Source: Pseudomonadota bacterium (GTDB lineage Bacteria > Pseudomonadota > Alphaproteobacteria > Rs-D84). Taken from it: a DNA stretch of 5,830 nucleotides. The stretch lies in assembly GCA_030531915.1 (NCBI GenBank), contig JAUNMD010000064.1, forward strand, positions 1-5,830, given 5' to 3'. Shown one piece after another: positions 1 through 4,382 of the stretch. The notes under the pieces are model-generated. The model was not told the DNA's origin, made no database searches, and worked only from the letters and a program-made list of their open reading frames with translations. The translations under genes were made by a program, and so were the position numbers. Each line of letters begins with the position of its first letter. Position 1 is the first letter of the stretch.

Positions 1-24
1 AACGGGGCAAATGCCCCGTTTTTT
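1..24 (+). terminator. Rho-independent terminator at the window edge
   Basis: A perfect 9-bp stem (AACGGGGCA / TGCCCCGTT) with a 2-nt AA loop runs straight into a T-run at 19-24. It should end transcription of a plus-strand gene that lies left of the window. The stem starts at base 1, so further pairing or an A-run on the left cannot be seen, and bidirectional action cannot be judged. Confidence 0.85.
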
Positions 25-57
25 CAAAGTTCAGAGTTCAAAGTGCAAAGTTCAAAT
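23..57. repeat. Five tandem copies of a 7-bp unit (TTCAAAG)
   Basis: Five contiguous heptamers are visible: TTCAAAG (23-29), TTCAGAG (30-36), TTCAAAG (37-43), TGCAAAG (44-50) and TTCAAAT (51-57). Each imperfect copy differs from the consensus at one base. The array begins in the T-tail of the upstream terminator and holds no reading frame of note. It resembles the short tandemly repeated repetitive (STRR) heptamers known from other bacteria, such as cyanobacteria; the function here is unknown. Confidence 0.8.
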
Positions 58-74
58 ATATGCATAGACAAACT

Positions 75-106
75 GTATCACTCTGTCACTTTATCACTAA
101 CTCACT
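75..106. repeat. Four phased copies of an 8-bp unit ending in TCACT
   Basis: TCACT recurs at 78-82, 86-90, 94-98 and 102-106, exactly every 8 bases, each preceded by three variable bases (gta, ctg, tta, aac). It lies between the heptamer array and the terminator of the phosphofructokinase gene. The strict phase makes chance less likely, but the unit is short and half of it is degenerate. Confidence 0.6.
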
Positions 107-132
107 AAAAAAAACGCGCCAATGGCGCGTTT
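107..132 (-). terminator. Terminator of the phosphofructokinase gene, possibly bidirectional
   Basis: The stem ACGCGCC / GGCGCGT (114-120 and 124-130, loop AAT), extended by two A-T pairs, is followed on the minus strand by an eight-base T-run (the A-run at 107-114). It begins 2 nt past the stop codon of the minus-strand gene. The plus-strand side also has a T-rich tail (TTTATTTATTTT), so some termination from the left is possible. Confidence 0.9.
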
Positions 133-134
133 AT

Positions 135-1214
135 TTATTTTACTTCACCGATATAAATTCCCATGTGGTGGGCGACGTCCAATAATGGATCGTCGGGTGC
201 GACGAATGCGTCTGATGTTTTCAGCCCTGGGATTTTTGGATCATCGACGATTTCGCCGGCGTCAAAGAAATCAGACAAACTGACAGTTTTAACGTCGTTT
301 CCGTCCAGTGCCGTCATAACATATGTTTCATTGTTATCAATCGCGTGCAATGCGCAATCTGCAAATCGTACCGCCAAAATGCGGTCGCATGCCGTTGTGT
401 CGCCAACGCGCTGGGTGTGTTCTGGGAATACGGCGCGATTTGCAATACCCGCGGCGGTCAATTTGCGCGAAATAATATCGGCGGGACGCCCCGAATGCCC
501 ACGCAGATGCACCCCCTCTGACACAACGATAATGCCGTAATCCGTGGAGGCGTGTTTTATATGCGTGATAACAGAATCCAAATCGAATTTGATTTCTGGT
601 ATCAATATAACCTCTGCACCGGCGGCAATGCCACCATGCAGTGCCAACGCACCACAATCGCGTCCCATGGATTGCACAACAAACCAGCGATGGTGGCTGC
701 GCGCGGTCAACATCAACTGGTCACAGAAAGACGTCAGTTGCTGAACCGCGGTGCTGAATCCAACCGTGCGGTCGGTCAGTGGCATGTCCAAATCAATTGT
801 TTTTGGAATGCAAATCAGTTGCAGGTCTGCATAGATTGCGCGATTGCACCACGCCAACGACAAACTGCCGTTGCCACCAATCAGAATCAGTGCGTCCAGT
901 TTTAATTCCTGTAATGATTTACGCAATCTCTTGTTGAAATTGTCCAGTTTGCCGCCCTCTGCCGCGGTTTCAAAATTCATTGCACCGGCGTGGCCGTTAT
1001 GCAGAAAACTGCCCGCCAAGCGTGCGTTTTCAATCGGCAAAGTGTCGTCATTTAATTCTATGACACGGGGGGGTGTTGTGCACAGACCATCTGTGCCATC
1101 CAAAATACCCAAAACCTGCCACCCGCGCAGGTGCGCGCCACGCGTCAAACGCTGAATAACTGTGTTCAGACCGGAACAATCACCGCCGGTCGTCATAATG
1201 CCTAGTTTCTTCAT
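135..1214 (-). CDS. 6-phosphofructokinase family protein (ATP/PPi-PFK fold), variant active site
   Basis: A 359-residue cytoplasmic member of the phosphofructokinase family, which phosphorylates fructose 6-phosphate in glycolysis. Visible motifs in order: GGDCSGLN (10-17, phosphodonor loop), GGNGS (113-117), PKTIDLD (137-143, with the catalytic Asp141), MGRDCG (183-188), IPE (205-207), SEG (232-234), TQRVG (267-271) and a following DR (277-278). Length fits the family. The Lys in PKTID is typical of PPi-dependent or mixed enzymes, while the Gly after Asn115 is typical of ATP-dependent ones, so the phosphoryl donor is uncertain. Two family positions differ: GGDGS is GGNGS (the Mg-binding Asp103 of E. 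coli PfkA is Asn), and HxQRGG is HTQRVG. The ATG at 1212-1214 is preferred because GGGGGAG lies just before it and the protein then begins like other PFKs; an in-frame TTG at 1226 overlaps that site. The family call is firm; donor and activity are inferred. Confidence 0.9.
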   Translation of the reverse strand: MKKLGIMTTGGDCSGLNTVIQRLTRGAHLRGWQVLGILDGTDGLCTTPPRVIELNDDTLPIENARLAGSFLHNGHAGAMNFETAAEGGKLDNFNKRLRKSLQELKLDALILIGGNGSLSLAWCNRAIYADLQLICIPKTIDLDMPLTDRTVGFSTAVQQLTSFCDQLMLTARSHHRWFVVQSMGRDCGALALHGGIAAGAEVILIPEIKFDLDSVITHIKHASTDYGIIVVSEGVHLRGHSGRPADIISRKLTAAGIANRAVFPEHTQRVGDTTACDRILAVRFADCALHAIDNNETYVMTALDGNDVKTVSLSDFFDAGEIVDDPKIPGLKTSDAFVAPDDPLLDVAHHMGIYIGEVK

Positions 1215-1217
1215 AGT

Positions 1218-1224
1218 CTCCCCC
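1218..1224 (-). promoter_or_regulatory. Ribosome binding site that fixes the phosphofructokinase start
   Basis: On the minus strand GGGGGAG ends 3 nt before the ATG at 1212-1214. The spacing is short, but no other purine-rich stretch is near. An upstream TTG start would overlap this site and so would lack its own. Confidence 0.65.
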
Positions 1225-1237
1225 AAAATCTGGTCTG

Positions 1238-1246
1238 ATTATATCA
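1238..1246 (-). promoter_or_regulatory. Extended -10 promoter for the phosphofructokinase gene
   Basis: The minus strand reads TGATATAAT, a perfect -10 hexamer (1238-1243) with the extended TGn element. The hexamer at -35 spacing (1261-1266, TTTCTT) is poor, as is often the case for extended -10 promoters. Transcription should start near 1231, giving a leader of about 17 nt. Confidence 0.65.
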
Positions 1247-1254
1247 TATTTGAG

Positions 1255-1282
1255 TTGACAAAGAAAGATTATTTGCAATAAT
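1255..1282 (+). promoter_or_regulatory. Sigma-70-type promoter for the LysM gene
   Basis: A consensus TTGACA (1255-1260) is followed after 16 nt by AATAAT (1277-1282), one mismatch from the -10 consensus. The predicted start near 1289 gives a leader of about 35 nt. The element overlaps the -35 area of the divergent phosphofructokinase promoter. Confidence 0.65.
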
Positions 1283-1311
1283 TTGTCCAAAGTTTTAATT
1301 CCAAACGTTTC

Positions 1312-1316
1312 AGGAG
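1312..1316 (+). promoter_or_regulatory. Ribosome binding site of the LysM gene
   Basis: AGGAG ends 7 nt before the ATG at 1324, which supports this start. Confidence 0.85.
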
Positions 1317-1323
1317 ATTACAC

Positions 1324-2484
1324 ATGGCAAAAAGCAATCAAAAGCCAACTAATATCGGCAAAACAAAGCGCAGCACAGATGATTTGATAAATGATGCAAT
1401 CGCCCAGCAGAATAACTGGATGGAAAATCGTCGCAATTTTGCCAGACGTTTCTTGAAGACATTGAATATCTTTGCGCGCCCCGCCCCACGCAATGACGTG
1501 GAAATTCAGACGGCGGCGACATCGGCGCGTACTGCGCGCAATTCACGCAGTGGTTTGCGCGCGTATTGGTTTCCGATTTTGTGCGCAATCTTTGTAATCT
1601 TTGTTGCGATTTGGGTTCTGTTTGTTCGCGCAAATAACACAACAACACAGGTTGTGGTTGTGCCATCTGTCCCAGAACCAGTTGTCCAGACCGTTGACGA
1701 AAACACCGTCCCATCGTTTGACATTGTTCGTATTGAACCGGCGGGTTCTATCGTTGTTGCGGGGCGTTGGTTGCCACACCAGAATATATCAATCGTAATC
1801 AATGGTAAAAGTGTCGCCACAGAACGTACTGATTCCGATGGCGAGTTTGTTTATGCACCTGCGCGCGTGTTTGATGCCGGTAACTATACTATCTCGCTGG
1901 TTGGTGCGGATGATGGCACAAAATCCACAGAAAACGTATTTGTTTATGTTTCGCCACACGGGTACAAACATTCAGTATCGTTGCTGATGACGCGCGACGG
2001 CAGCACAATGTTGCAAGCCCCATCACAGTTGGCGGATGGCGATTTGGTCGTGTCAAAAATTGATTACTTGGACACGGGGCGCATTGTTGTAACCGGTGAT
2101 GCGTTGCCTCGTTTGCGCGTATCGCTGTCATTGAACAATAAATATTTGGGCTTTGCACGCGTGTCAGACCACAAACACTTTGGTCTGGGGGCGGACGTTG
2201 GCGAATTGGAAACAGGCAAAGAATACACGCTGACGGTGCGTCTGCACGATGGTGATGGTCGCACGGTGGCACAGGTTGGTCATACATTTACAATGCCAGA
2301 AATGACCGGCGACGATAATACATATTACACGGTTCGTCGTGGCGATTGCCTGTGGATTATTGCACGTAATTTCCTGCGTCGTGGTGTGTTATTCAGCATT
2401 ATTGCCGAACGCAATAATATTGAAAATCCAAACTTGATATACCCAAAGCAACTGTTGCAAATCCCAGTTGGTGAAAGCAAATAA
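1324..2484 (+). CDS. Membrane-anchored periplasmic Ig-like/LysM peptidoglycan-binding protein
   Basis: A 386-residue protein. Residues 1-80 are basic and polar, probably cytoplasmic; residues about 82-101 form one hydrophobic membrane segment with no signal-peptidase site evident; the rest should be periplasmic. A short linker (about 102-130) leads to two related beta-rich segments (about 132-193 and 243-318). Both follow the pattern 'hydrophobic strand, G-x-I-V-V-x-G, polar loop, strand pairs, G-x-x-Y-T-(I/L)-(S/T)', as in bacterial Ig-like repeats. Residues 335-382 form a LysM domain: YTVRRGDCLWIIAR, then NNIENPNLIYPKQLLQIP. The same order is familiar from alphaproteobacterial LysM proteins. 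The likely role is non-catalytic binding of cell-wall glycan; I see no hydrolase domain. It is a single-gene unit with its own promoter and terminator. The domain call is firm; the exact cellular role is unknown. Confidence 0.9.
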   Translation: MAKSNQKPTNIGKTKRSTDDLINDAIAQQNNWMENRRNFARRFLKTLNIFARPAPRNDVEIQTAATSARTARNSRSGLRAYWFPILCAIFVIFVAIWVLFVRANNTTTQVVVVPSVPEPVVQTVDENTVPSFDIVRIEPAGSIVVAGRWLPHQNISIVINGKSVATERTDSDGEFVYAPARVFDAGNYTISLVGADDGTKSTENVFVYVSPHGYKHSVSLLMTRDGSTMLQAPSQLADGDLVVSKIDYLDTGRIVVTGDALPRLRVSLSLNNKYLGFARVSDHKHFGLGADVGELETGKEYTLTVRLHDGDGRTVAQVGHTFTMPEMTGDDNTYYTVRRGDCLWIIARNFLRRGVLFSIIAERNNIENPNLIYPKQLLQIPVGESK

Positions 2485-2487
2485 CAT

Positions 2488-2512
2488 ACGCGCCTAAATG
2501 GCGCGTTTTTTT
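2488..2512 (+). terminator. Terminator of the LysM gene
   Basis: A 7-bp stem ACGCGCC / GGCGCGT (2488-2494 and 2500-2506) with a 5-nt loop is followed by a T-run at 2506-2512. It starts 4 nt after the LysM stop codon. The stem is the same as in the phosphofructokinase terminator. Confidence 0.9.
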
Positions 2513-2520
2513 GTTCAAAT

Positions 2521-2544
2521 AAAAAATCGGCAAGATGCCGATTT
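2521..2544 (-). terminator. Terminator of the tRNA-Gly gene
   Basis: AATCGGCA / TGCCGATT (2525-2532 and 2536-2543, 3-nt loop), with a further A-T pair, is followed on the minus strand by the T-run from 2526-2521. It starts 7 nt after the tRNA 3' end, facing the LysM terminator. Confidence 0.9.
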
Positions 2545-2550
2545 AATTTC

Positions 2551-2624
2551 TGGTGCGGGCGAAGGGAATCGAACCCTCGCCTAAAGCTTGGGAAGCTTTC
2601 GTTCTACCATTATACTACGCCCGC
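2551..2624 (-). tRNA. tRNA-Gly, anticodon CCC
   Basis: The minus strand folds as a full cloverleaf of 74 nt including an encoded CCA. The acceptor strand GCGGGCG pairs with CGCCCGC, followed by discriminator A and CCA (2551-2553). The anticodon stem AAAGC / GCTTT encloses the loop TTCCCAA, so the anticodon is CCC, reading GGG codons. The T-arm carries GGTTCGATTCC. The sequence fits bacterial tRNA-Gly, with GG in the D-loop (AATGGTAGAAC). It is a single-gene transcript with its own promoter and terminator. Confidence 0.96.
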
Positions 2625-2642
2625 AATGGTTCAACGGTGCAG

Positions 2643-2671
2643 ATTCTATAATAAATTTGTCTGGTTGTCCA
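2643..2671 (-). promoter_or_regulatory. Promoter of the tRNA-Gly gene
   Basis: The minus strand reads TGGACA (2666-2671), 17 nt, TAGAAT (2643-2648); each hexamer has one mismatch from consensus. Transcription from about 2636 would leave a 5' leader of roughly 12 nt for RNase P to remove. Confidence 0.7.
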
Positions 2672-2678
2672 GACCAAA
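2656..2678. promoter_or_regulatory. Inverted repeat over the tRNA -35 element
   Basis: GTCTGG (2659-2664) and CCAGAC (2669-2674) form a perfect 6-bp inverted repeat around TTGT, with flanking TTT / AAA pairing past one bulged C. It covers the -35 of the tRNA promoter and lies 15 nt before the rpsP -35. It could be an operator; no T-run follows, so it is not a typical terminator. Function inferred only. Confidence 0.4.
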
Positions 2679-2689
2679 TCAATAATAAT

Positions 2690-2718
2690 TTGACTTTTGA
2701 TAATTTTTGATTCATAAT
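2690..2718 (+). promoter_or_regulatory. Promoter of the rpsP-rimM-trmD-rplS operon
   Basis: TTGACT (2690-2695), 17-nt spacer, CATAAT (2713-2718): one mismatch in each hexamer. The preceding AT-rich stretch (2676-2689) may help as an UP-like element. Transcription from about 2725 gives a leader of about 134 nt before rpsP. Confidence 0.7.
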
Positions 2719-2724
2719 AGCCCT

Positions 2725-2858
2725 GCAAATCCCAACAGATTGCCATTTATATAAATCCAGTACGCGGTATGCGTGTGGAACATCAACCGACAAGTTTTTG
2801 TCTTTGATGGTGGTTTTTCTGTGTGGGCAAACAGTTAGAAATACTAAGGAGCAAAATT
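2725..2858 (+). promoter_or_regulatory. Leader of the ribosomal operon with two possible hairpins
   Basis: The untranslated stretch holds ACGC / GCGT (2762-2765 and 2771-2774). Next comes a longer, AT-rich hairpin made of CATCAA / TTGATG (2781-2786 and 2804-2809) and GACAA / TTGTC (2789-2793 and 2798-2802). A T5 run follows at 2814-2818. This could be a weak attenuator or an S16-binding leader, but no known ribosomal-leader motif is recognised. A 12-codon frame (2769-2807) without a clear ribosome site crosses both hairpins. Confidence 0.35.
2846..2851 (+). promoter_or_regulatory. Ribosome binding site that fixes the rpsP start
   Basis: AAGGAG ends 7 nt before the ATG at 2859, an ideal spacing. 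It rules against an in-frame GTG at 2823, which would add 12 residues before the conserved S16 start. Confidence 0.9.
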
Positions 2859-3293
2859 ATGGCAACTGTTATTCGTTTGGCACGTTTCGGCGCAAAAAAA
2901 CGTCCATATTATCACATCGTTGTTACAGATTCTCGCAATGCCCGTAATTCCGGCAATGTTTTGGAAACTGTTGGTAAATACGATCCAATGTTGGCACGCG
3001 ACAATGAAAAACGCGTTGTTTTGGACGTTGAAAAGGTTAAATCTTGGATTGCCAAGGGTGCAAAACCATCTGATCGCGTTTATCGTTTCTTGGTAAATGC
3101 TGGTTTGGCAGAAAAGAAACCAATCCCAGTTCAGACAAAGAAAAATCTGCAATCTGAAAAAACACAGATGAAGATTAAAGACAAAGCCGAAAAGTTGGCC
3201 AAGATTGCCGAAGAAAAGGCAGCCGCCGAAGCAGCAGCAAAAGCCGCCGCGGAAGCCCCAGCTGACGCAGCGACAGAGGCCACAGCAGAATAA
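2859..3293 (+). CDS. rpsP: 30S ribosomal protein S16
   Basis: A 144-residue S16, a component of the 5' domain of the small subunit. Residues 1-82 are the conserved fold: MATVIRLARFGAKKRPYYHIVV, then GNVLETVGKYDP (33-43), WIAKGAKPSDRV (63-74) and FLVNAGL (77-83). E. coli S16 has only about 82 residues; here residues about 84-144 are an added tail, first Lys-rich, then Ala/Glu-rich (AAAEAAAKAAAEAPAD), probably helical and flexible. Similar tails are usual in alphaproteobacterial S16, so this is not a fusion. It is the first gene of the operon, with the best ribosome site, which suits its high required output. Identification is certain. Confidence 0.98.
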   Translation: MATVIRLARFGAKKRPYYHIVVTDSRNARNSGNVLETVGKYDPMLARDNEKRVVLDVEKVKSWIAKGAKPSDRVYRFLVNAGLAEKKPIPVQTKKNLQSEKTQMKIKDKAEKLAKIAEEKAAAEAAAKAAAEAPADAATEATAE

Positions 3294-3307
3294 TTTTGCT
3301 TTTTATA

Positions 3308-3333
3308 AATGCGCCCGCAATGTCGGGCGCATT
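3308..3333 (+). promoter_or_regulatory. Strong hairpin between rpsP and rimM
   Basis: AATGCGCCCG (3308-3317) pairs perfectly with CGGGCGCATT (3324-3333) around a 6-nt loop. No T-run follows, so full termination is unlikely. It ends 12 nt before the rimM ATG and sits where a Shine-Dalgarno would be expected. It probably lowers rimM translation or shields the rpsP mRNA 3' end; in the E. coli operon rimM and trmD are also expressed far less than the ribosomal proteins. Confidence 0.6.
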
Positions 3334-3345
3334 CGGTAATTTGTT

Positions 3346-3813
3346 ATGAATGACACATCAAAAATCTTGGTTGGAAAAATTGTCGCCCCCCAAGGCATTC
3401 GGGGCGAGGTTCGCGTTCAGACCTATTCTGAAAATCCGATGGATTTCAAACATTTTGATGTGTTGTGTTCAAAATTCAAATCCAGCGAGTTTCATTTTGT
3501 GCGTCGGCTGAATCCGACGTCTGATGTTATAATTGCACGAATTGATGGCATTGCCGACCGCAATGCGGCGGAAACGTTACGCGGCACAGAACTGTTTATA
3601 TCGCGCGATGCGTTGCCGAAACTGGGTGCGGACGAATATTATCAATCCGACCTGATTGGCTTTACGGTTATGCGTGATGGTGAAAATATCGGTCGTGTGG
3701 TGTGTTTCCAGAATTACGGTGCGGGTGATATTATCGAACTGGAAAACGGCGACATGGTGTCATTTATTGGTGCAAACGTTGATTTGAATGAAAAAATCAT
3801 AGTGGTTAAATAA
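3346..3813 (+). CDS. rimM: Ribosome maturation factor RimM
   Basis: A 155-residue assembly factor for the 30S subunit head, known to act with S19 and in 16S processing. The N-terminal RimM domain is seen as ILVGKIVAPQGIRGEVRVQTYSE (7-29) and the Asp/Arg-rich AARGTEL-like stretch around 74-83 (AETLRGTELFI). The C-terminal PRC barrel begins at about 97 with YYQSDLIGFTV and continues through GRVVCFQNYGAGDIIEL and ends DLNEKIIVVK. It is shorter than E. coli RimM (182), mostly through trimmed loops and a short C-terminus, with both domains kept. It has no clear Shine-Dalgarno; the ATG lies just after a strong hairpin. Its stop codon is 2 nt before the next ATG, so coupling is likely. Confidence 0.95.
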   Translation: MNDTSKILVGKIVAPQGIRGEVRVQTYSENPMDFKHFDVLCSKFKSSEFHFVRRLNPTSDVIIARIDGIADRNAAETLRGTELFISRDALPKLGADEYYQSDLIGFTVMRDGENIGRVVCFQNYGAGDIIELENGDMVSFIGANVDLNEKIIVVK

Positions 3814-3815
3814 TT

Positions 3816-4067
3816 ATGGCTATTGTAAAAGTGAACTTTGCCGGTATTGGCAAAAAGATAAAAACAGAATGTGCGTGGGATTTTGGTGATTGCCCTGTTC
3901 TGAATCTGGAACGCAGTTGGGCGCACGAATATGCCGTGACGCGTCTGCATGACGATGTCGTCGTGCGTGTTGCTGAATTTAACAACAGCGCGGTGGCGCG
4001 TATGAATGCGACGATTGCCCAGAACCTGTGCGCGAATTGTAGATATAAAAAAGTTAAAGGACGTTAA
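3816..4067 (+). CDS. Small unrecognised protein with a C-terminal CxxC, in the trmD operon
   Basis: An 83-residue protein that I do not recognise. It is probably a real gene: it starts 2 nt after the rimM stop, ends 1 nt before the next gene's ATG, and shares the codon style of its neighbours. It has no signal peptide or membrane segment, so it should be cytoplasmic. Four cysteines are present: Cys19 and Cys26, then Cys72 and Cys75 (CANC), followed by a basic tail (RYKKVKGR). The spacing could suit a metal site or disulfide, but that is inference. The middle (about 35-66) looks like mixed strand and helix. No Shine-Dalgarno is seen, so translation probably depends on coupling with rimM. Confidence 0.75.
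   Translation: MAIVKVNFAGIGKKIKTECAWDFGDCPVLNLERSWAHEYAVTRLHDDVVVRVAEFNNSAVARMNATIAQNLCANCRYKKVKGR
4056..4061 (+). promoter_or_regulatory. Ribosome binding site that fixes the start of the 102-residue gene
   Basis: AAAGGA ends 7 nt before the ATG at 4069, inside the last codons of the upstream gene. It favours this start over an in-frame ATG at 4006, which would overlap the upstream gene by about 60 bases and has no such site. Confidence 0.8.
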
Positions 4068-4068
4068 G

Positions 4069-4377
4069 ATGTTACCACGTACTTTTGTCCGTATGGATAC
4101 CGAAGACGCGTATGTCCCACGTCGCCTGACCCAGTCGTCAAATGGTGATTTATGGTGTTCGTGCGTTTATACATGTGACCAGTTTATGACATATCCGGTT
4201 GATGTGCATGGCCGTCGTATTATTCCGTTGGACGCAACGTGTCCGAATTTGGCCACGGCGGGTATGAAATGCACCGGTGAGTATATCTGGTGCAATGGCG
4301 CGGTCAGACAGCAAATGTCGCATCGCAATACATTGCAGGTGTGGCAGAATTGCAATAAAAAACAAAAACAGCGTTAA
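4069..4377 (+). CDS. Small unrecognised cysteine-rich protein, in the trmD operon
   Basis: A 102-residue protein that I do not recognise. It has seven cysteines (30, 32, 36, 58, 68, 75, 95), about 7% of residues. They include CSCVYTC, a CxCxxxC cluster at 30-36, which is compatible with metal binding, though the family is unknown. Residues 41-58 (TYPVDVHGRRIIPLDATC) suggest a beta segment. The C-terminus is basic (NKKQKQR). No signal peptide or membrane segment is evident, so it is probably cytoplasmic and, if so, metal-bound rather than disulfide-bonded. It starts 1 nt after the previous gene and ends 5 nt before trmD, with a good ribosome site. The proximity of two Cys-containing small genes suggests a joint role, which is inference. 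Confidence 0.8.
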   Translation: MLPRTFVRMDTEDAYVPRRLTQSSNGDLWCSCVYTCDQFMTYPVDVHGRRIIPLDATCPNLATAGMKCTGEYIWCNGAVRQQMSHRNTLQVWQNCNKKQKQR

Positions 4378-4382
4378 AAGAA

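Noticed and set aside
23..106. Short repeats as a CRISPR array
   Set aside because: The units are 7-8 bp and contiguous, with no spacers and no cas genes.
1215..1226. TTG start at 1226 for the phosphofructokinase, adding MGET
   Set aside because: The start would overlap the GGGGGAG ribosome site; the ATG at 1214 gives the usual PFK N-terminus.
1889..2287. Minus-strand 132-residue frame inside the LysM gene
   Set aside because: It is fully antisense to a well-supported gene, without a ribosome site or recognisable domain.
2581..2793. Minus-strand 70-residue frame
   Set aside because: It overlaps the tRNA gene and both promoters and resembles no protein I know.
2823..2858. GTG start at 2823 for rpsP, adding 12 residues
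   Set aside because: AAGGAG lies between that codon and the ATG at 2859, and S16 proteins begin at MATVIRLAR-like sequence.
3308..3333. Hairpin between rpsP and rimM as a full terminator
   Set aside because: No T-run follows on the plus strand and the operon clearly continues.
4006..4068. ATG at 4006 as the start of the Cys-rich gene
   Set aside because: It would overlap the upstream gene by about 60 bases with no ribosome site, whereas AAAGGA fits the ATG at 4069.
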